Shown: piece by piece, positions 17,487-26,251 of the stretch
How the letters are laid out: every line of letters begins with the position of its first letter
Position numbering within the stretch: position 1 is the first letter of the stretch
From: an uncultured Blautia sp.
GTDB taxonomy: Bacteria; Bacillota; Clostridia; Lachnospirales; Lachnospiraceae
Direction: 5' to 3'
Assembly (NCBI RefSeq): GCF_937880195.1
Contig: NZ_CALFLA010000050.1
Span: forward strand, 1-64,000
Length of the DNA stretch: 64,000 bases
Translations under genes and position numbers: made by a program
Notes under the pieces: model-generated
What the model was told of the DNA's origin: nothing
Database searches by the model: none
What the model saw: only the letters and a program-made list of their open reading frames with translations

Positions 17487-20033
17487 ATGGTGAATATAGT
17501 GGATAAAGAAGAATTTCGGATAAAAATGAATCAGATCAACCACCTTGTAGAAGAAAAAAAGTACAAGGACGCAATGGAGGTTGTGGACAGTATTGACTGG
17601 AGAAGAGTGAAAAACGTCCATACGCTCTGTGTTGTAGGCGAGATTTATGCAGCCAATAAGAGATATGAGGACAGTAAGGAAATTTTCCTTCTGGCATATC
17701 ATCGGGCTCCTATTGGAAAAAACATTTTGTACAGACTGATTGAAGTTTCCCTGAAAATGAATGATATTCAGGAGGCCGAGGAGTTTTATGAGGAATATCT
17801 GGAGGTTGCTCCTAATGACAGCACCCAGTATATCCTGCGTTATAAGATCAGCAAGGCTTCCAATGCTTCCCTTGAGGAGCAGATCGGGATTCTGGAGGAA
17901 TATAAGGAGCGGGAGTTCACAGAACGTTGGTCCTATGAGCTTGCCAAGCTGTATTACCAGAAAGGAGATACCAGGAAATGTCTGGATCTCTGCAATGAAA
18001 TTATTCTCTGGTTCAGTGAGGGCCGTTATGTTATGAGAGCCATGGATCTGAAGAACCGTATGGGACAGCTTACAGGAGTGGAAAAAGAGAAATACGAGCA
18101 GCAGTTTATGCCGAATCTTACAACTGTGGAGCAGGCGGCAGAGGAAGATACAGCTCCTGCTAAACCCAGGTTTGAAGCAGCGGAAGAGGATGCTCCTGTG
18201 ATCGAAAGCGTTCGTATTGACGAGAGAGACGTAAACAGCGCCGAGAGTCTTCAGGAAAAGATTTCCAAAGGTATTCGCGACATCTTTAATGGCAAGAAGA
18301 GAGAAGAAGATGATGAACTGACAAGGGAAGAGGATGAAATTTCCCAGGATATTCAGGAAGAAATGATCAAAGACATTGATTCTAACCAGGAGACAGAGGA
18401 CGTACCGGAGCTTGAACCGGAGGAATCTGCAGAAGAGATGTCGGAAGAACCGGAAAAAGAAGAACAGGAAGAGGAATATGTTCCTTCTGTTTCCAGACTG
18501 GAAGAAGAAAACGATCTGGAGCAGAGCAGTAAAACTATGCCGGAACTTGAGATTCCTGAGGGACTTAAGAATTTTGATCAGGACGAACCTCCTTATCCAT
18601 CTGTTCCAAAAGCGCCGGATATTGTTCTCCCGGAAAATGAAACAGCGGGAAATGAAGAGAATGATTTTGAGTTCAATCTTGAGGATATGATCCTTTCTGC
18701 TGCAACTGCTCAGGGAATTGAGATTCCCAAGGAAAGTGAGAAAAAATCCGAACCTGTTCTGGAGGAAGAGGACGAAGATTATATGTCAGAGGAAGATCTT
18801 CAGAGCGCAGAGGATGAATTTTTAAATGGTCCGGCAGACAGAAGAGCTTTGGAAGAACCGGAAGAAGAGCGCGGCGAGGATTCCTATGAGGACGACGAGC
18901 TGGAAGATGACGGCTTCTATGAGGAGGAAGAGGATTTTTACGAGGATGATTTCTACGGAGATGACGAGGATTACGACCAGGATGATTCCGAAGATGAAGA
19001 AGATGACGACGACTATTACGAGGATGATGAGGATGACGATTTCTATGAGGAAGAGTTTGAAGATATCCCTCCAGTAAGCCGTAAACCCCTTTCTTCCAGA
19101 GAAAATGCCCGTATCCAGAAGCCGGATCCAGAAAGAAAGACAGCGTTCAGAGAAGAAACGGTTTCAAGAAAGGCTCCAGTAAGATCAAGAAAGCGTCCAT
19201 TGAGCCAGGAAGAAGAGCTGGAACGTTTTGTAGATTCTATCCGTCCCCAGGAACCTATGGATATTATCCCAAGGGAAAAACAGCTTACAGATTACGAAAA
19301 GAAGCTGTTTACATACTTTGCAAAAGTTCCGGGACTTAGAGAACAGCTTGTAGAGACTCTATGCGAGGCGCAGACTGCAGCCGCAGACAAAACCTCACAG
19401 ACAGGAAATATTATTGTTATGGGCGGACGCGAGACAGGTAAGACAAGACTGATCTCCAGTTTGATCCCTGCAATCTGCAAGGAACTCAATATAGAGGCTG
19501 CTAAGGTTGCCTATGTATTTGCTGAACAGATCAATGGTAAGAATATGGCTTCTGTTGTTCATAAAATGGCAGGAGGTTTCCTTGTAATCGAAAACGCCAA
19601 TAAACTGAAAAAAGAAACGGTAAACCAGTTAAGCAAGGCAATGGATGGAAATACAGGCGGAATGATCGTGATCCTTGAAGATGAAAAGATCGGTATGCGT
19701 AAACTGATGGCGCGATTCCAAAAATTTACAACGAAATTTACATCCATGATCAATATTCCTGTGTTTACCAATGACGAACTTGTAAATTTTGCAAAGGTGT
19801 ATACAAGAGAGAGAGGATATACCATTGACCAGATGGCCATGCTTTCTCTGTACAATCTGATCAGCACCAGTCAGAAGGAAGATCAGCCTATGAATGTAGG
19901 CGCAGTAAAAGAGATTATTGACAATGCTATCTCCAAGTCTACCGGAGGCATCCGTAAGCTGAGCAGAAACATATCCAAGAAAAGAACTGATGCAGACGGC
20001 TATGTAGTTCTTTATGAAAAGGATTTCAACTAA
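17487..20033 (+). CDS. TPR / acidic linker / AAA-like ATPase protein of unknown function
   Basis: An 848-residue protein in three parts. Residues 1-190 are helical TPR-like repeats (for example KKYKDAMEVVDSIDW, NKRYEDSKEIFLLAYHRAP, YQKGDTRKCLDLCNEII). Residues about 210-610 are disordered and very acidic, peaking near 470-530 in an almost pure Asp/Glu/Tyr tract. The C-terminal 220 residues look AAA-like: Walker A GGRETGKT (646-653), then GGFLVIENANKL at about 695 in place of a usual D-E Walker B, and a sensor-like GGMIVILEDE. TPR plus C-terminal AAA is the layout of EccA/CbxX-type ATPases, but the degenerate Walker B leaves hydrolysis doubtful. The start ATG 17487 is weakly supported; a GTG at 17499 is possible. 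I do not know its function. It occupies the place next to recF where gyrB often sits and precedes rsmA. Confidence 0.8.
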   Translation: MVNIVDKEEFRIKMNQINHLVEEKKYKDAMEVVDSIDWRRVKNVHTLCVVGEIYAANKRYEDSKEIFLLAYHRAPIGKNILYRLIEVSLKMNDIQEAEEFYEEYLEVAPNDSTQYILRYKISKASNASLEEQIGILEEYKEREFTERWSYELAKLYYQKGDTRKCLDLCNEIILWFSEGRYVMRAMDLKNRMGQLTGVEKEKYEQQFMPNLTTVEQAAEEDTAPAKPRFEAAEEDAPVIESVRIDERDVNSAESLQEKISKGIRDIFNGKKREEDDELTREEDEISQDIQEEMIKDIDSNQETEDVPELEPEESAEEMSEEPEKEEQEEEYVPSVSRLEEENDLEQSSKTMPELEIPEGLKNFDQDEPPYPSVPKAPDIVLPENETAGNEENDFEFNLEDMILSAATAQGIEIPKESEKKSEPVLEEEDEDYMSEEDLQSAEDEFLNGPADRRALEEPEEERGEDSYEDDELEDDGFYEEEEDFYEDDFYGDDEDYDQDDSEDEEDDDDYYEDDEDDDFYEEEFEDIPPVSRKPLSSRENARIQKPDPERKTAFREETVSRKAPVRSRKRPLSQEEELERFVDSIRPQEPMDIIPREKQLTDYEKKLFTYFAKVPGLREQLVETLCEAQTAAADKTSQTGNIIVMGGRETGKTRLISSLIPAICKELNIEAAKVAYVFAEQINGKNMASVVHKMAGGFLVIENANKLKKETVNQLSKAMDGNTGGMIVILEDEKIGMRKLMARFQKFTTKFTSMINIPVFTNDELVNFAKVYTRERGYTIDQMAMLSLYNLISTSQKEDQPMNVGAVKEIIDNAISKSTGGIRKLSRNISKKRTDADGYVVLYEKDFN

Positions 20034-20064
20034 AAATTTAAGAGCGAAAAAGGAAGTAAAGATT

Positions 20065-20940
20065 ATGACCAGACCTTATCTTGGAAATCCCAAATACACC
20101 ATTGAAGTTCTTCAGAAGTATGGATTTGTTTTTCAGAAAAGGTTTGGTCAAAATTTTTTGATCGATACCCATGTTCTGGATAAAATCATCCGGGAATCTG
20201 AAATTACAGATCAGGATTTTGTGCTGGAGATCGGACCGGGAATCGGAACTATGACTCAGTATCTGGCGTCATATGCCAGAGAAGTGACGGCAGTAGAGAT
20301 CGACGATGCTCTGATTCCTATTCTGAAGGACACTTTGAAAGAATGGGATAATGTGACTGTGATCCATGGAGATATTTTAAAAACAGATATCCGAAAGATC
20401 GCAGAAGAAAAAAATAACGGAAACCCCATTAAGGTAGTGGCAAATCTGCCCTATTATATTACAACGCCTATTATTATGGGGCTGTTTGAAAGTCATGTGC
20501 CTGTAGAATCTATTACGGTTATGGTGCAGAAAGAGGTTGCGGACAGGATGCAGACAGGACCGGGATCAAAGGATTATGGAGCGCTTTCTCTGGCTGTCCA
20601 GTATTATGCAGACCCGGAGATTGTAGCCAATGTTCCTCCTAACTGTTTTATGCCCCGTCCAAAGGTAGGAAGCGCAGTGATCCGTCTTCGCAGGCATAAA
20701 GAACCTCCGGTTCAGGTTAAAGATGAACAGCTGATGTTCCGTCTGATCCGGGCGTCTTTTAACCAGAGAAGAAAAACAATGGCAAACGGGCTGAAAAATT
20801 CTCAGGAATTGAATTATACAAAGGAACAGATAGAAAGGGCTATTGAATCTTGCTCCCTTCCCTTGAATATCAGAGGGGAAGCGCTGACTTTGGAGCAGTT
20901 TGCAGCTCTTACAAATGCCTTTACAGAGCTTGAAAAATAA
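20065..20940 (+). CDS. rsmA: 16S rRNA (adenine1518/1519-N6)-dimethyltransferase RsmA (KsgA)
   Basis: A 291-residue SAM-dependent enzyme that dimethylates two adjacent adenines near the 3' end of 16S rRNA. Motifs: KRFGQNFLIDTHVLDKI, VLEIGPGIGTMTQYL, the catalytic NLPYYITTPI, and RASFNQRRKTMANGL near the C terminus. The ATG at 20065 has AGGAAG upstream and fits the family start; the longer frame begins inside the previous gene. A strong terminator follows. Confidence 0.96.
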   Translation: MTRPYLGNPKYTIEVLQKYGFVFQKRFGQNFLIDTHVLDKIIRESEITDQDFVLEIGPGIGTMTQYLASYAREVTAVEIDDALIPILKDTLKEWDNVTVIHGDILKTDIRKIAEEKNNGNPIKVVANLPYYITTPIIMGLFESHVPVESITVMVQKEVADRMQTGPGSKDYGALSLAVQYYADPEIVANVPPNCFMPRPKVGSAVIRLRRHKEPPVQVKDEQLMFRLIRASFNQRRKTMANGLKNSQELNYTKEQIERAIESCSLPLNIRGEALTLEQFAALTNAFTELEK

Positions 20941-20950
20941 AAAAGAACAT

Positions 20951-20987
20951 GTAAAAAGCATCCGGTGGCTGGTCGGATGCTTTTTAC
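20951..20987 (+). terminator. Strong rho-independent terminator after rsmA
   Basis: A perfect 14-bp stem (20951-20964 with 20974-20987, core AGCATCCG) has a 9-nt loop; its 3' arm ends in a run of five T. It closes the dnaA-to-rsmA plus-strand block. Confidence 0.9.
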
Positions 20988-21353
20988 TGTTAAGATTTAT
21001 TAAATTTAAAAGGAAGGAGAGTTGATCGCCAATACAGGCAATCAACATATGAAAAAGAAAATTATAAAAATAATGTTGGCTGTATTATTTTTATGGTGTA
21101 AGTATATCCAAAAAATATGAGAGTTTCGTGTTTAACTTATGAAAAAATGGTGAACGAATATCAAAAAAAATATGAATGTTGGCTGTTTTATAAGGGAAAA
21201 CAAAGAAAAAACCATTGTTCACAAAAATTTTACAGCATTCCTTTTGGAGTATGCTATAATGTCACCTGTCAGAAAAACAAAGAGTTTTGCTGGCATGAAA
21301 ACAGGGAAAGCTGGATTTCCCATAACAGCCCTTTTAAAAATGGAGGTAAAAAA
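20988..21353. promoter_or_regulatory. Spacer with extended -10 promoter for the secreted protein gene
   Basis: No convincing gene lies in this 366-bp AT-rich spacer. An extended -10 element (TGCTATAAT, with TATAAT at 21255-21260) lies 94 bp before the next start codon; no good -35 is spaced to it. An open frame running from 21117 into the next gene has no ribosome site and unlikely composition, so it was not called. Confidence 0.5.
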
Positions 21354-21815
21354 ATGATAATAAAGAAAATGAGCGCGCTGATCCTTGCAGGTGTTCTTAC
21401 CTGTACGACACCAGCTATGGTATTTGCGGACGCAACTACAGACGCTGTGGTAGATCAGGCGGTAGAGATCCTGGAACAGAGCGGAGTTGACGACGTATTG
21501 TCTGACCCGGACAGAGTGGTTGACATTATTATTTCTGCCAAGGACGCCATTGGTCAGGCAGACGTTTCAGACGAGGAGATCGCATCTGCGCTTAATACTG
21601 CAGCAAGCGCAGCAGGACTTACTCTTTCTGAGTCTGAAACAAATACTCTGGTAAGCCTGTATAATAAGTTCAAGAATATTGACATCAATGAGGAAGGGCT
21701 GAGAAGCTCTGTAAATAAAGTATATGATAAGCTGGAAAGCCTTGGAATCACAAAAGAAGATGTAAAAGGTGTTTTTGGAAAGCTTGTAGATCTGGTAAAA
21801 AGTATTTTTGACTGA
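21354..21815 (+). CDS. Small secreted DUF1002-like protein
   Basis: A 153-residue protein with a type I signal peptide (MIIKKMSALILAGVLTCTT, cleavage likely after VFA). The mature part is acidic and helical. The segment LTLSESETNTLVSLYNKFKN followed by IDINEEGLRSSVNKVYDKL resembles the repeat of DUF1002 (YpuA-type) secreted proteins, but this one is about half their usual length. The start ATG 21354 has GGAGG 7 nt upstream. It stands alone between two terminator-bearing spacers. Function unknown. Confidence 0.75.
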   Translation: MIIKKMSALILAGVLTCTTPAMVFADATTDAVVDQAVEILEQSGVDDVLSDPDRVVDIIISAKDAIGQADVSDEEIASALNTAASAAGLTLSESETNTLVSLYNKFKNIDINEEGLRSSVNKVYDKLESLGITKEDVKGVFGKLVDLVKSIFD

Positions 21816-21990
21816 AAATAATCATTTACTGCTTTGAAAGTATATAGATTGCATAAGACTAAAAGATTTGCACAGAAAGAATATGTGACAATTCTATAAA
21901 AATCGACAAAATACGAGAAGGTTATTGTGCAAATATATGAAAGATTAACTATTGGTTCATAATTTGTTCATATATCTTTGCTATCATAAT

Positions 21991-22120
21991 AACAGTTCGT
22001 AAGAACAAAGTTACGACGTTGTAATGTTCTTCATTACACATAAATTTTTTCATAATAATTGCCCCGGTAAACCACTGCCGGGGCACTCCTCGTTTATAAA
22101 GCCCTTTTCGGGGCTTTTTT
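21991..22120 (+). ncRNA. Candidate structured small RNA or leader with terminator
   Basis: Within the 457-bp spacer before the S1-protein gene, four stems occur in a row: GTTC/GAAC (21995-21998 with 22003-22006), TGTAATG/CATTACA (22020-22026 with 22032-22038), TGCCCCGG/CCGGGGCA (22060-22067 with 22078-22085), and AAAGCCC/GGGCTTT (22098-22104 with 22111-22117) ending in a T run. An extended -10 (TGCTATCAT, 21979-21987) lies just before. No ORF fits. This could be a short stand-alone RNA or a terminated leader. It matches no family I recognise. The rest of the spacer (21816-21978) shows nothing clear. Confidence 0.45.
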
Positions 22121-22141
22121 GTTTTTATCAGGGCACAAAGG

Positions 22142-22171
22142 TTGTAGCCTTTAAAAATATTATGATATAAT
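22142..22171 (+). promoter_or_regulatory. Promoter for the S1-domain protein operon
   Basis: -35 TTGTAG (22142-22147), 18-bp spacing, -10 TATAAT (22166-22171). It lies just after the terminator at 22098-22120 and about 100 bp before the start codon. Confidence 0.65.
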
Positions 22172-22272
22172 AAAGCAAATAAAAAATTTTACCAAAAGCT
22201 GCAGAAGGAATCCTATTCTGTGGAAGAATACAAAAGAGAACAGTAGAATAATAAAAGGAGTTGGAACTTATT

Positions 22273-23178
22273 ATGGCAGAAACAATGAAGGATTACGAAA
22301 AAGAACTGGAAGAATCCATGAAAAAAATTGAAGAAGGGGATATTATTACAGGAACCGTAATCAGCGTAGATGAAAAAGAAGTGATTCTTGACCTTAAGTA
22401 TTATGCAGAAGGTGTGATTCCGGCAGAGGATTATAGCAGGGAGCCTGGATTTAACCTGAAGGAGGAAGTCCATCCAGGAGACGAAGTATCTGCAACTGTG
22501 ATCCGAAAGGATGATGGAAATGGAAATATTCTTCTTTCCAGAGTTTCAGCCGCAGACGTACTTGCCTGGGATAAGATCCGAGAATACAGGGAATCAGGAG
22601 AGGTTCTTGACGTAGTAGTGAAAGGAATCACCAATGGAGGCGTTATCGCTTATGTGGAGGATGTAAGAGGATTTATTCCCGCGTCAAAGCTGTCTCTTAG
22701 TTATGTAGAGGACACCAATGAATATCTGAACAAACATATTCAGGTTCAGGTAATTGATTTTGACAAAGAAAGTAAAAAACTGATCCTTTCTGCAAAAGAA
22801 CTTTTAAGGGAAAAGGCAGAAGAAGAAAGAAAAAATAAGATTTCCAATGTCCAGACAGGACTGGTGACAGAAGGCATGGTAGAAAGCCTTCAGCCATATG
22901 GCGCTTTTGTGGATCTTGGAAACGGGCTTTCAGGACTGGTTCATATTTCACAGATTTGTGAGAAAAGAATCAAAAAGCCATCAGAAGTCCTTACAGTGGG
23001 AGATAAAGTAAAAGTAAAGGTTATTGCGGTAAAAGACGGAAAATTAAGCCTTAGTATCAAAGAGGCGTCTGACATGATGGCAAAAGAAATCGAAGAAGAG
23101 GTTTATGAAATCCCGGATTCAGGAGAAGAGGCAACAACCACTCTTGGCGCTCTTTTTGCCGGAATCAAGCTGGATTGA
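22273..23178 (+). CDS. S1 RNA-binding domain protein (ribosomal S1-like)
   Basis: A 301-residue cytosolic protein with three S1 (OB-fold) domains: about residues 21-90 (GDIITGTVISVDEKEVILDL), 103-172 (KGITNGGVIAYVEDVRGFIP) and 190-262 (GMVESLQPYGAFVDLGNGLS). The third, with the PYGAFVDL-GLVHIS pattern, is the most canonical. E. coli S1 has six such domains and B. subtilis YpfD four, so this is a short form that likely binds mRNA or assists translation. The ATG at 22273 lies 12 nt after GGAG; a TTG directly at that site was rejected. The pyrophosphatase gene follows after 31 nt. Confidence 0.9.
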   Translation: MAETMKDYEKELEESMKKIEEGDIITGTVISVDEKEVILDLKYYAEGVIPAEDYSREPGFNLKEEVHPGDEVSATVIRKDDGNGNILLSRVSAADVLAWDKIREYRESGEVLDVVVKGITNGGVIAYVEDVRGFIPASKLSLSYVEDTNEYLNKHIQVQVIDFDKESKKLILSAKELLREKAEEERKNKISNVQTGLVTEGMVESLQPYGAFVDLGNGLSGLVHISQICEKRIKKPSEVLTVGDKVKVKVIAVKDGKLSLSIKEASDMMAKEIEEEVYEIPDSGEEATTTLGALFAGIKLD

Positions 23179-23209
23179 AGTTTATAAAAAATCTCAGAAA
23201 GAGGAAATC

Positions 23210-24877
23210 ATGAAAAAACAGGACAAAATATTTGTAATCGGACATAAAAATCCAGATACGGATTCCATCTGTTCTGCAATCGCATACTGCGATATAAAAA
23301 ACAGAACCTTCCAGAACAGACGATACGTTCCAAAAAGAGCGGGACAGATCAACGAGGAAACAGAATATGTTCTGAACCGATTTGGAATCCAGCCGCCGGG
23401 ATATTTAAGCAATATCGGAACTCAGGTAAAGGATATGGATATCCGCATGAGCCCGGAGGCAGATAAGAGTATGTCCCTGAAAAATGCCTGGGATCTGATG
23501 CAGGAAAACAGTATTGTTTCTCTTCCAATCAGAGATAAAGAAGGGGGATTGGAAGGCCTTATCACTATTGGAGATATTGCAAAAACCTATATGGACACCA
23601 CAGATAGTTTCCTGCTTTCCAGGGCAAGGACTCAGTACAGGAGAATTGCGGAAACCATTGGAGGGGAAGTTATAGAGGGAAACGAGCATGGTTATTTTAC
23701 CGAAGGAAAGGTAATGGTTGGAACAGCCGATCCCGGAAAATTAAAAGAATATGTAGGAGAAAACGATATGGTGATCCTTGGAAACAGGGAGGAAGACCAT
23801 CTCCAGGCTATTGATCTGAACGTAAGCTGCATTATTGTGGGAATGGATATTCAGGTAACAGAAAAGGTTCTGAAAATGGCCCATGAAAGAGATATCGTTG
23901 TAATTTCTTCTCCTTACGATACGTTTACAATCTCCAGACTGATCAACCAGAGTGTTCCGGTGCGCTATATTATGAAAACAGATAATCTTGTTACTTTCCA
24001 TACAGAGGATTTTACAGATGATATCCAGGAAATAATGATCAAGCACCGTCACCGTGCTTTTCCTGTTATTGATAAAAAGGGAAAATGCGTAGGAACCATT
24101 TCACGCCGTAACTTTTTGGATATGCACAGAAAAAAAGTGGTTCTTGTAGACCATAATGAAAAAGATCAGGCGGTAGATAATATTGAAAAAGCAGAGATCC
24201 TGGAGATCATCGACCATCATAAGCTGGGAACTTTGCAGACTATGCAGCCTATCAATTTCCGCAACCAGCCTGTGGGATGTACGGGAACTATCATGTACCA
24301 GATTTACGGAGAACAGAAGCTGGAAATCCCCCAGAAGATCGCAGGACTTCTCTGCGCTGCAATTATTTCCGATACGCTGATGTTCCGTTCTCCTACCTGC
24401 ACTCTTCAGGACAAAATGGCAGCAGGAGCTCTTGCACTTATTGCCGATATTTCCATTGAGGAGTTTGCCAAGGAAATGTTCAAGGCAGGAAGCAATCTGA
24501 AGGATAAAGCGCCGGAAGAAATCTTTTATCAGGATTATAAGAAATTTATTGCTGAGGGAGATATTATGTTTGGCGTGGGACAGATCAGTTCCATGGATGA
24601 GGATGAACTGAAGGAGATCAAGAAAAAACTTGAGCCCTTTATGGTCAGTGAATGCGGCCGTCATGGGGTGACGCGGGTTTACTTTATGCTTACCAGTATT
24701 ATGAACCGTTCTACAGAGCTTCTTTTTTATGGAGAGGGAAGCCGGGAAATGGCGGAGAGCGCTTTTGGAATGGAAGCCAGCGAGGGATCTCTTTATCTGG
24801 ACGGAGTTGTTTCCAGAAAGAAACAGTTAATACCTGCGCTGATGGAAGCCGCGCAGATGCAGAATGATTACGCATAA
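23210..24877 (+). CDS. ppaC: Manganese-dependent inorganic pyrophosphatase with CBS and DRTGG domains
   Basis: A 555-residue family II pyrophosphatase that splits pyrophosphate to phosphate. The N-terminal DHH part has the metal motif GHKNPDTDSICSA. An insert of about 240 residues holds a CBS motif (SIVSLPIRDKEGGLEGLITI), a DRTGG-like region and a second CBS (HRHRAFPVIDKKGKCVGTI). Then come VLVDHNEKDQAV and the catalytic EIIDHHKLG, and a C-terminal DHHA2 domain. In characterised clostridial relatives, adenine nucleotides control activity through the CBS insert. The ATG at 23210 has GAGGAA upstream; the longer frame overlaps the S1 gene. Confidence 0.93.
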   Translation: MKKQDKIFVIGHKNPDTDSICSAIAYCDIKNRTFQNRRYVPKRAGQINEETEYVLNRFGIQPPGYLSNIGTQVKDMDIRMSPEADKSMSLKNAWDLMQENSIVSLPIRDKEGGLEGLITIGDIAKTYMDTTDSFLLSRARTQYRRIAETIGGEVIEGNEHGYFTEGKVMVGTADPGKLKEYVGENDMVILGNREEDHLQAIDLNVSCIIVGMDIQVTEKVLKMAHERDIVVISSPYDTFTISRLINQSVPVRYIMKTDNLVTFHTEDFTDDIQEIMIKHRHRAFPVIDKKGKCVGTISRRNFLDMHRKKVVLVDHNEKDQAVDNIEKAEILEIIDHHKLGTLQTMQPINFRNQPVGCTGTIMYQIYGEQKLEIPQKIAGLLCAAIISDTLMFRSPTCTLQDKMAAGALALIADISIEEFAKEMFKAGSNLKDKAPEEIFYQDYKKFIAEGDIMFGVGQISSMDEDELKEIKKKLEPFMVSECGRHGVTRVYFMLTSIMNRSTELLFYGEGSREMAESAFGMEASEGSLYLDGVVSRKKQLIPALMEAAQMQNDYA

Positions 24878-24888
24878 GGAGAAGATAA

Positions 24889-25473
24889 ATGGCAAAACAG
24901 AGATGGAAACCGGGAAATATGCTGTATCCTCTTCCTGTGGTCATGGTCAGCGTCTCTGACAAAGATGGAAAGGACGATATTATTACTGTAGCATGGGCGG
25001 GAACCATATGTACAAATCCGCCTATGGTATCTATTTCCATCCGGCCGGAGAGGTATTCTTATCATATGATCCGTGAAACAGGGGAATTTGTGATAAATCT
25101 GACAACCGAAGAGCTGGCGTTTGCTACGGATTACTGCGGAGTAAAATCAGGACGGGACGTGGACAAATTCAAAGAAACAAAACTTACAAGAGAAAAGGCA
25201 GATAAGGTCCGGGCGCCTATGATAGGAGAGGCTCCGGTGAATATCGAATGCCGGGTTTGTAAGGTGGAGGAGCTTGGCTCCCATCACATGTTTCTTGCAG
25301 AAGTAGTAGCAGTTCATGCAGACGAAGCATATATGGATGAAAAGAACCGTTTTGATCTGAACAGAGCAAAGCCCATTGTTTATTCTCATGGAGAATACCT
25401 TGGAACTGGCAGAAAATTGGGAAGTTTTGGATATAGTGTAAAAAAAGCGAAAAAAACAAACAAAAACCGGTGA
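24889..25473 (+). CDS. Flavin reductase family protein (FMN-binding)
   Basis: A 194-residue split-barrel flavin reductase-like protein (DIM6/NTAB type). It begins RWKPGNMLYPLPVVMVSVSD, has the flavin-site segment ITVAWAGTICTNPPMVSISI and the later EFVINLTTEELAFATDYCGV. Such proteins reduce or carry FMN for partner oxidoreductases; the partner is not in this window. It follows the pyrophosphatase by 11 nt with AAGGAGA upstream, so it is probably co-transcribed. Confidence 0.9.
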   Translation: MAKQRWKPGNMLYPLPVVMVSVSDKDGKDDIITVAWAGTICTNPPMVSISIRPERYSYHMIRETGEFVINLTTEELAFATDYCGVKSGRDVDKFKETKLTREKADKVRAPMIGEAPVNIECRVCKVEELGSHHMFLAEVVAVHADEAYMDEKNRFDLNRAKPIVYSHGEYLGTGRKLGSFGYSVKKAKKTNKNR

Positions 25474-25498
25474 AAAACCCTTGAAAAACCAGGGGGGA

Positions 25499-25527
25499 TT
25501 GCAGAATAAGGCTTTTTATGGTAAAAT
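25499..25527 (+). promoter_or_regulatory. Promoter for the shikimate kinase gene
   Basis: -35 TTGCAG (25499-25504), exactly 17 bp, -10 TAAAAT (25522-25527), 40 bp before the start codon. Confidence 0.5.
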
Positions 25528-25567
25528 AAAATTTGACTAAATGATAAATACTGTTTAAAGAGGATAT

Positions 25568-26077
25568 ATGAAAAAGAATATCACGTTAATAGGAATGCCT
25601 GGAGTGGGAAAAAGTACCATCGGCGTAGTCCTTGCCAAGGTTCTTGGCTATCAATTCCTGGATTCGGATCTTCTGATCCAGAAGCAGGAAGGAAGAAAGC
25701 TCCACCAGATCATTTCACAAGAAGGAAACGAAGGCTTTAAAATCATAGAAAACCGTGTCAATGCTTCGATTCAAGCAGAAGAAACGGTGATCGCCACAGG
25801 AGGAAGCGTGATCTACTGCCCGGAAGCAATGGAACACCTGAAATCCATAGGCACAGTTGTTTACCTGAAGCTTTCATTAGAGCCGCTTTCAAAGCGCCTT
25901 GGCAATCTGAAGGGAAGAGGCGTTCTCTTAAAGGAAGGACAGACCCTGGAAGATCTTTACAGGGAGAGAACTCCGCTGTATGAGAAGTATGCAGATCTTG
26001 TGATCGATGAAGAAGGGAAAGATCTTGAGGGATGTCTGCAGGCAGTTCTGGAAAAGCTGAACCGGCAAACAAGGTAA
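25568..26077 (+). CDS. aroK: Shikimate kinase (AroK family)
   Basis: A 169-residue P-loop kinase of the shikimate kinase fold, step five of aromatic amino acid synthesis. Walker A GMPGVGKST, then FLDSD (substrate Asp), and the lid RGVLLKEGQTLEDLYRERTP with YEKYAD. Two usual substrate residues differ: the FRxxE motif reads FKIIE, so the shikimate-contacting Arg is Lys, and the GGG loop reads TGGS. It stands alone, not with other aro genes. It could be a functional variant or a paralogue with another small substrate. Confidence 0.8.
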   Translation: MKKNITLIGMPGVGKSTIGVVLAKVLGYQFLDSDLLIQKQEGRKLHQIISQEGNEGFKIIENRVNASIQAEETVIATGGSVIYCPEAMEHLKSIGTVVYLKLSLEPLSKRLGNLKGRGVLLKEGQTLEDLYRERTPLYEKYADLVIDEEGKDLEGCLQAVLEKLNRQTR

Positions 26078-26125
26078 CTGTTGTGTACGAGGGCGAGCGG
26101 AAGATAGGGAAACGTGAAATTTTTA

Positions 26126-26153
26126 TTTACAAATGTTAAAAATATGTTATAAT
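26126..26153 (+). promoter_or_regulatory. murA: Promoter for murA
   Basis: -35 TTTACA (26126-26131), 16 bp, -10 TATAAT (26148-26153), about 100 bp upstream of the murA start. Confidence 0.65.
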
Positions 26154-26251
26154 ATGATATTGAACATTTTAAGCATTTGTTATTTAGAGAAAAAAATCGT
26201 TTCTGAGGTTTGCTTCGGCTTACGGAGTGAAAATAATTATAGAGGTGTTTT

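Noticed and set aside
18880..19070. GAGGA/GACGA-rich repetitive DNA as a tandem repeat
   Set aside because: It is coding sequence for the Asp/Glu/Tyr tract of the protein at 17487-20033; units are not regular.
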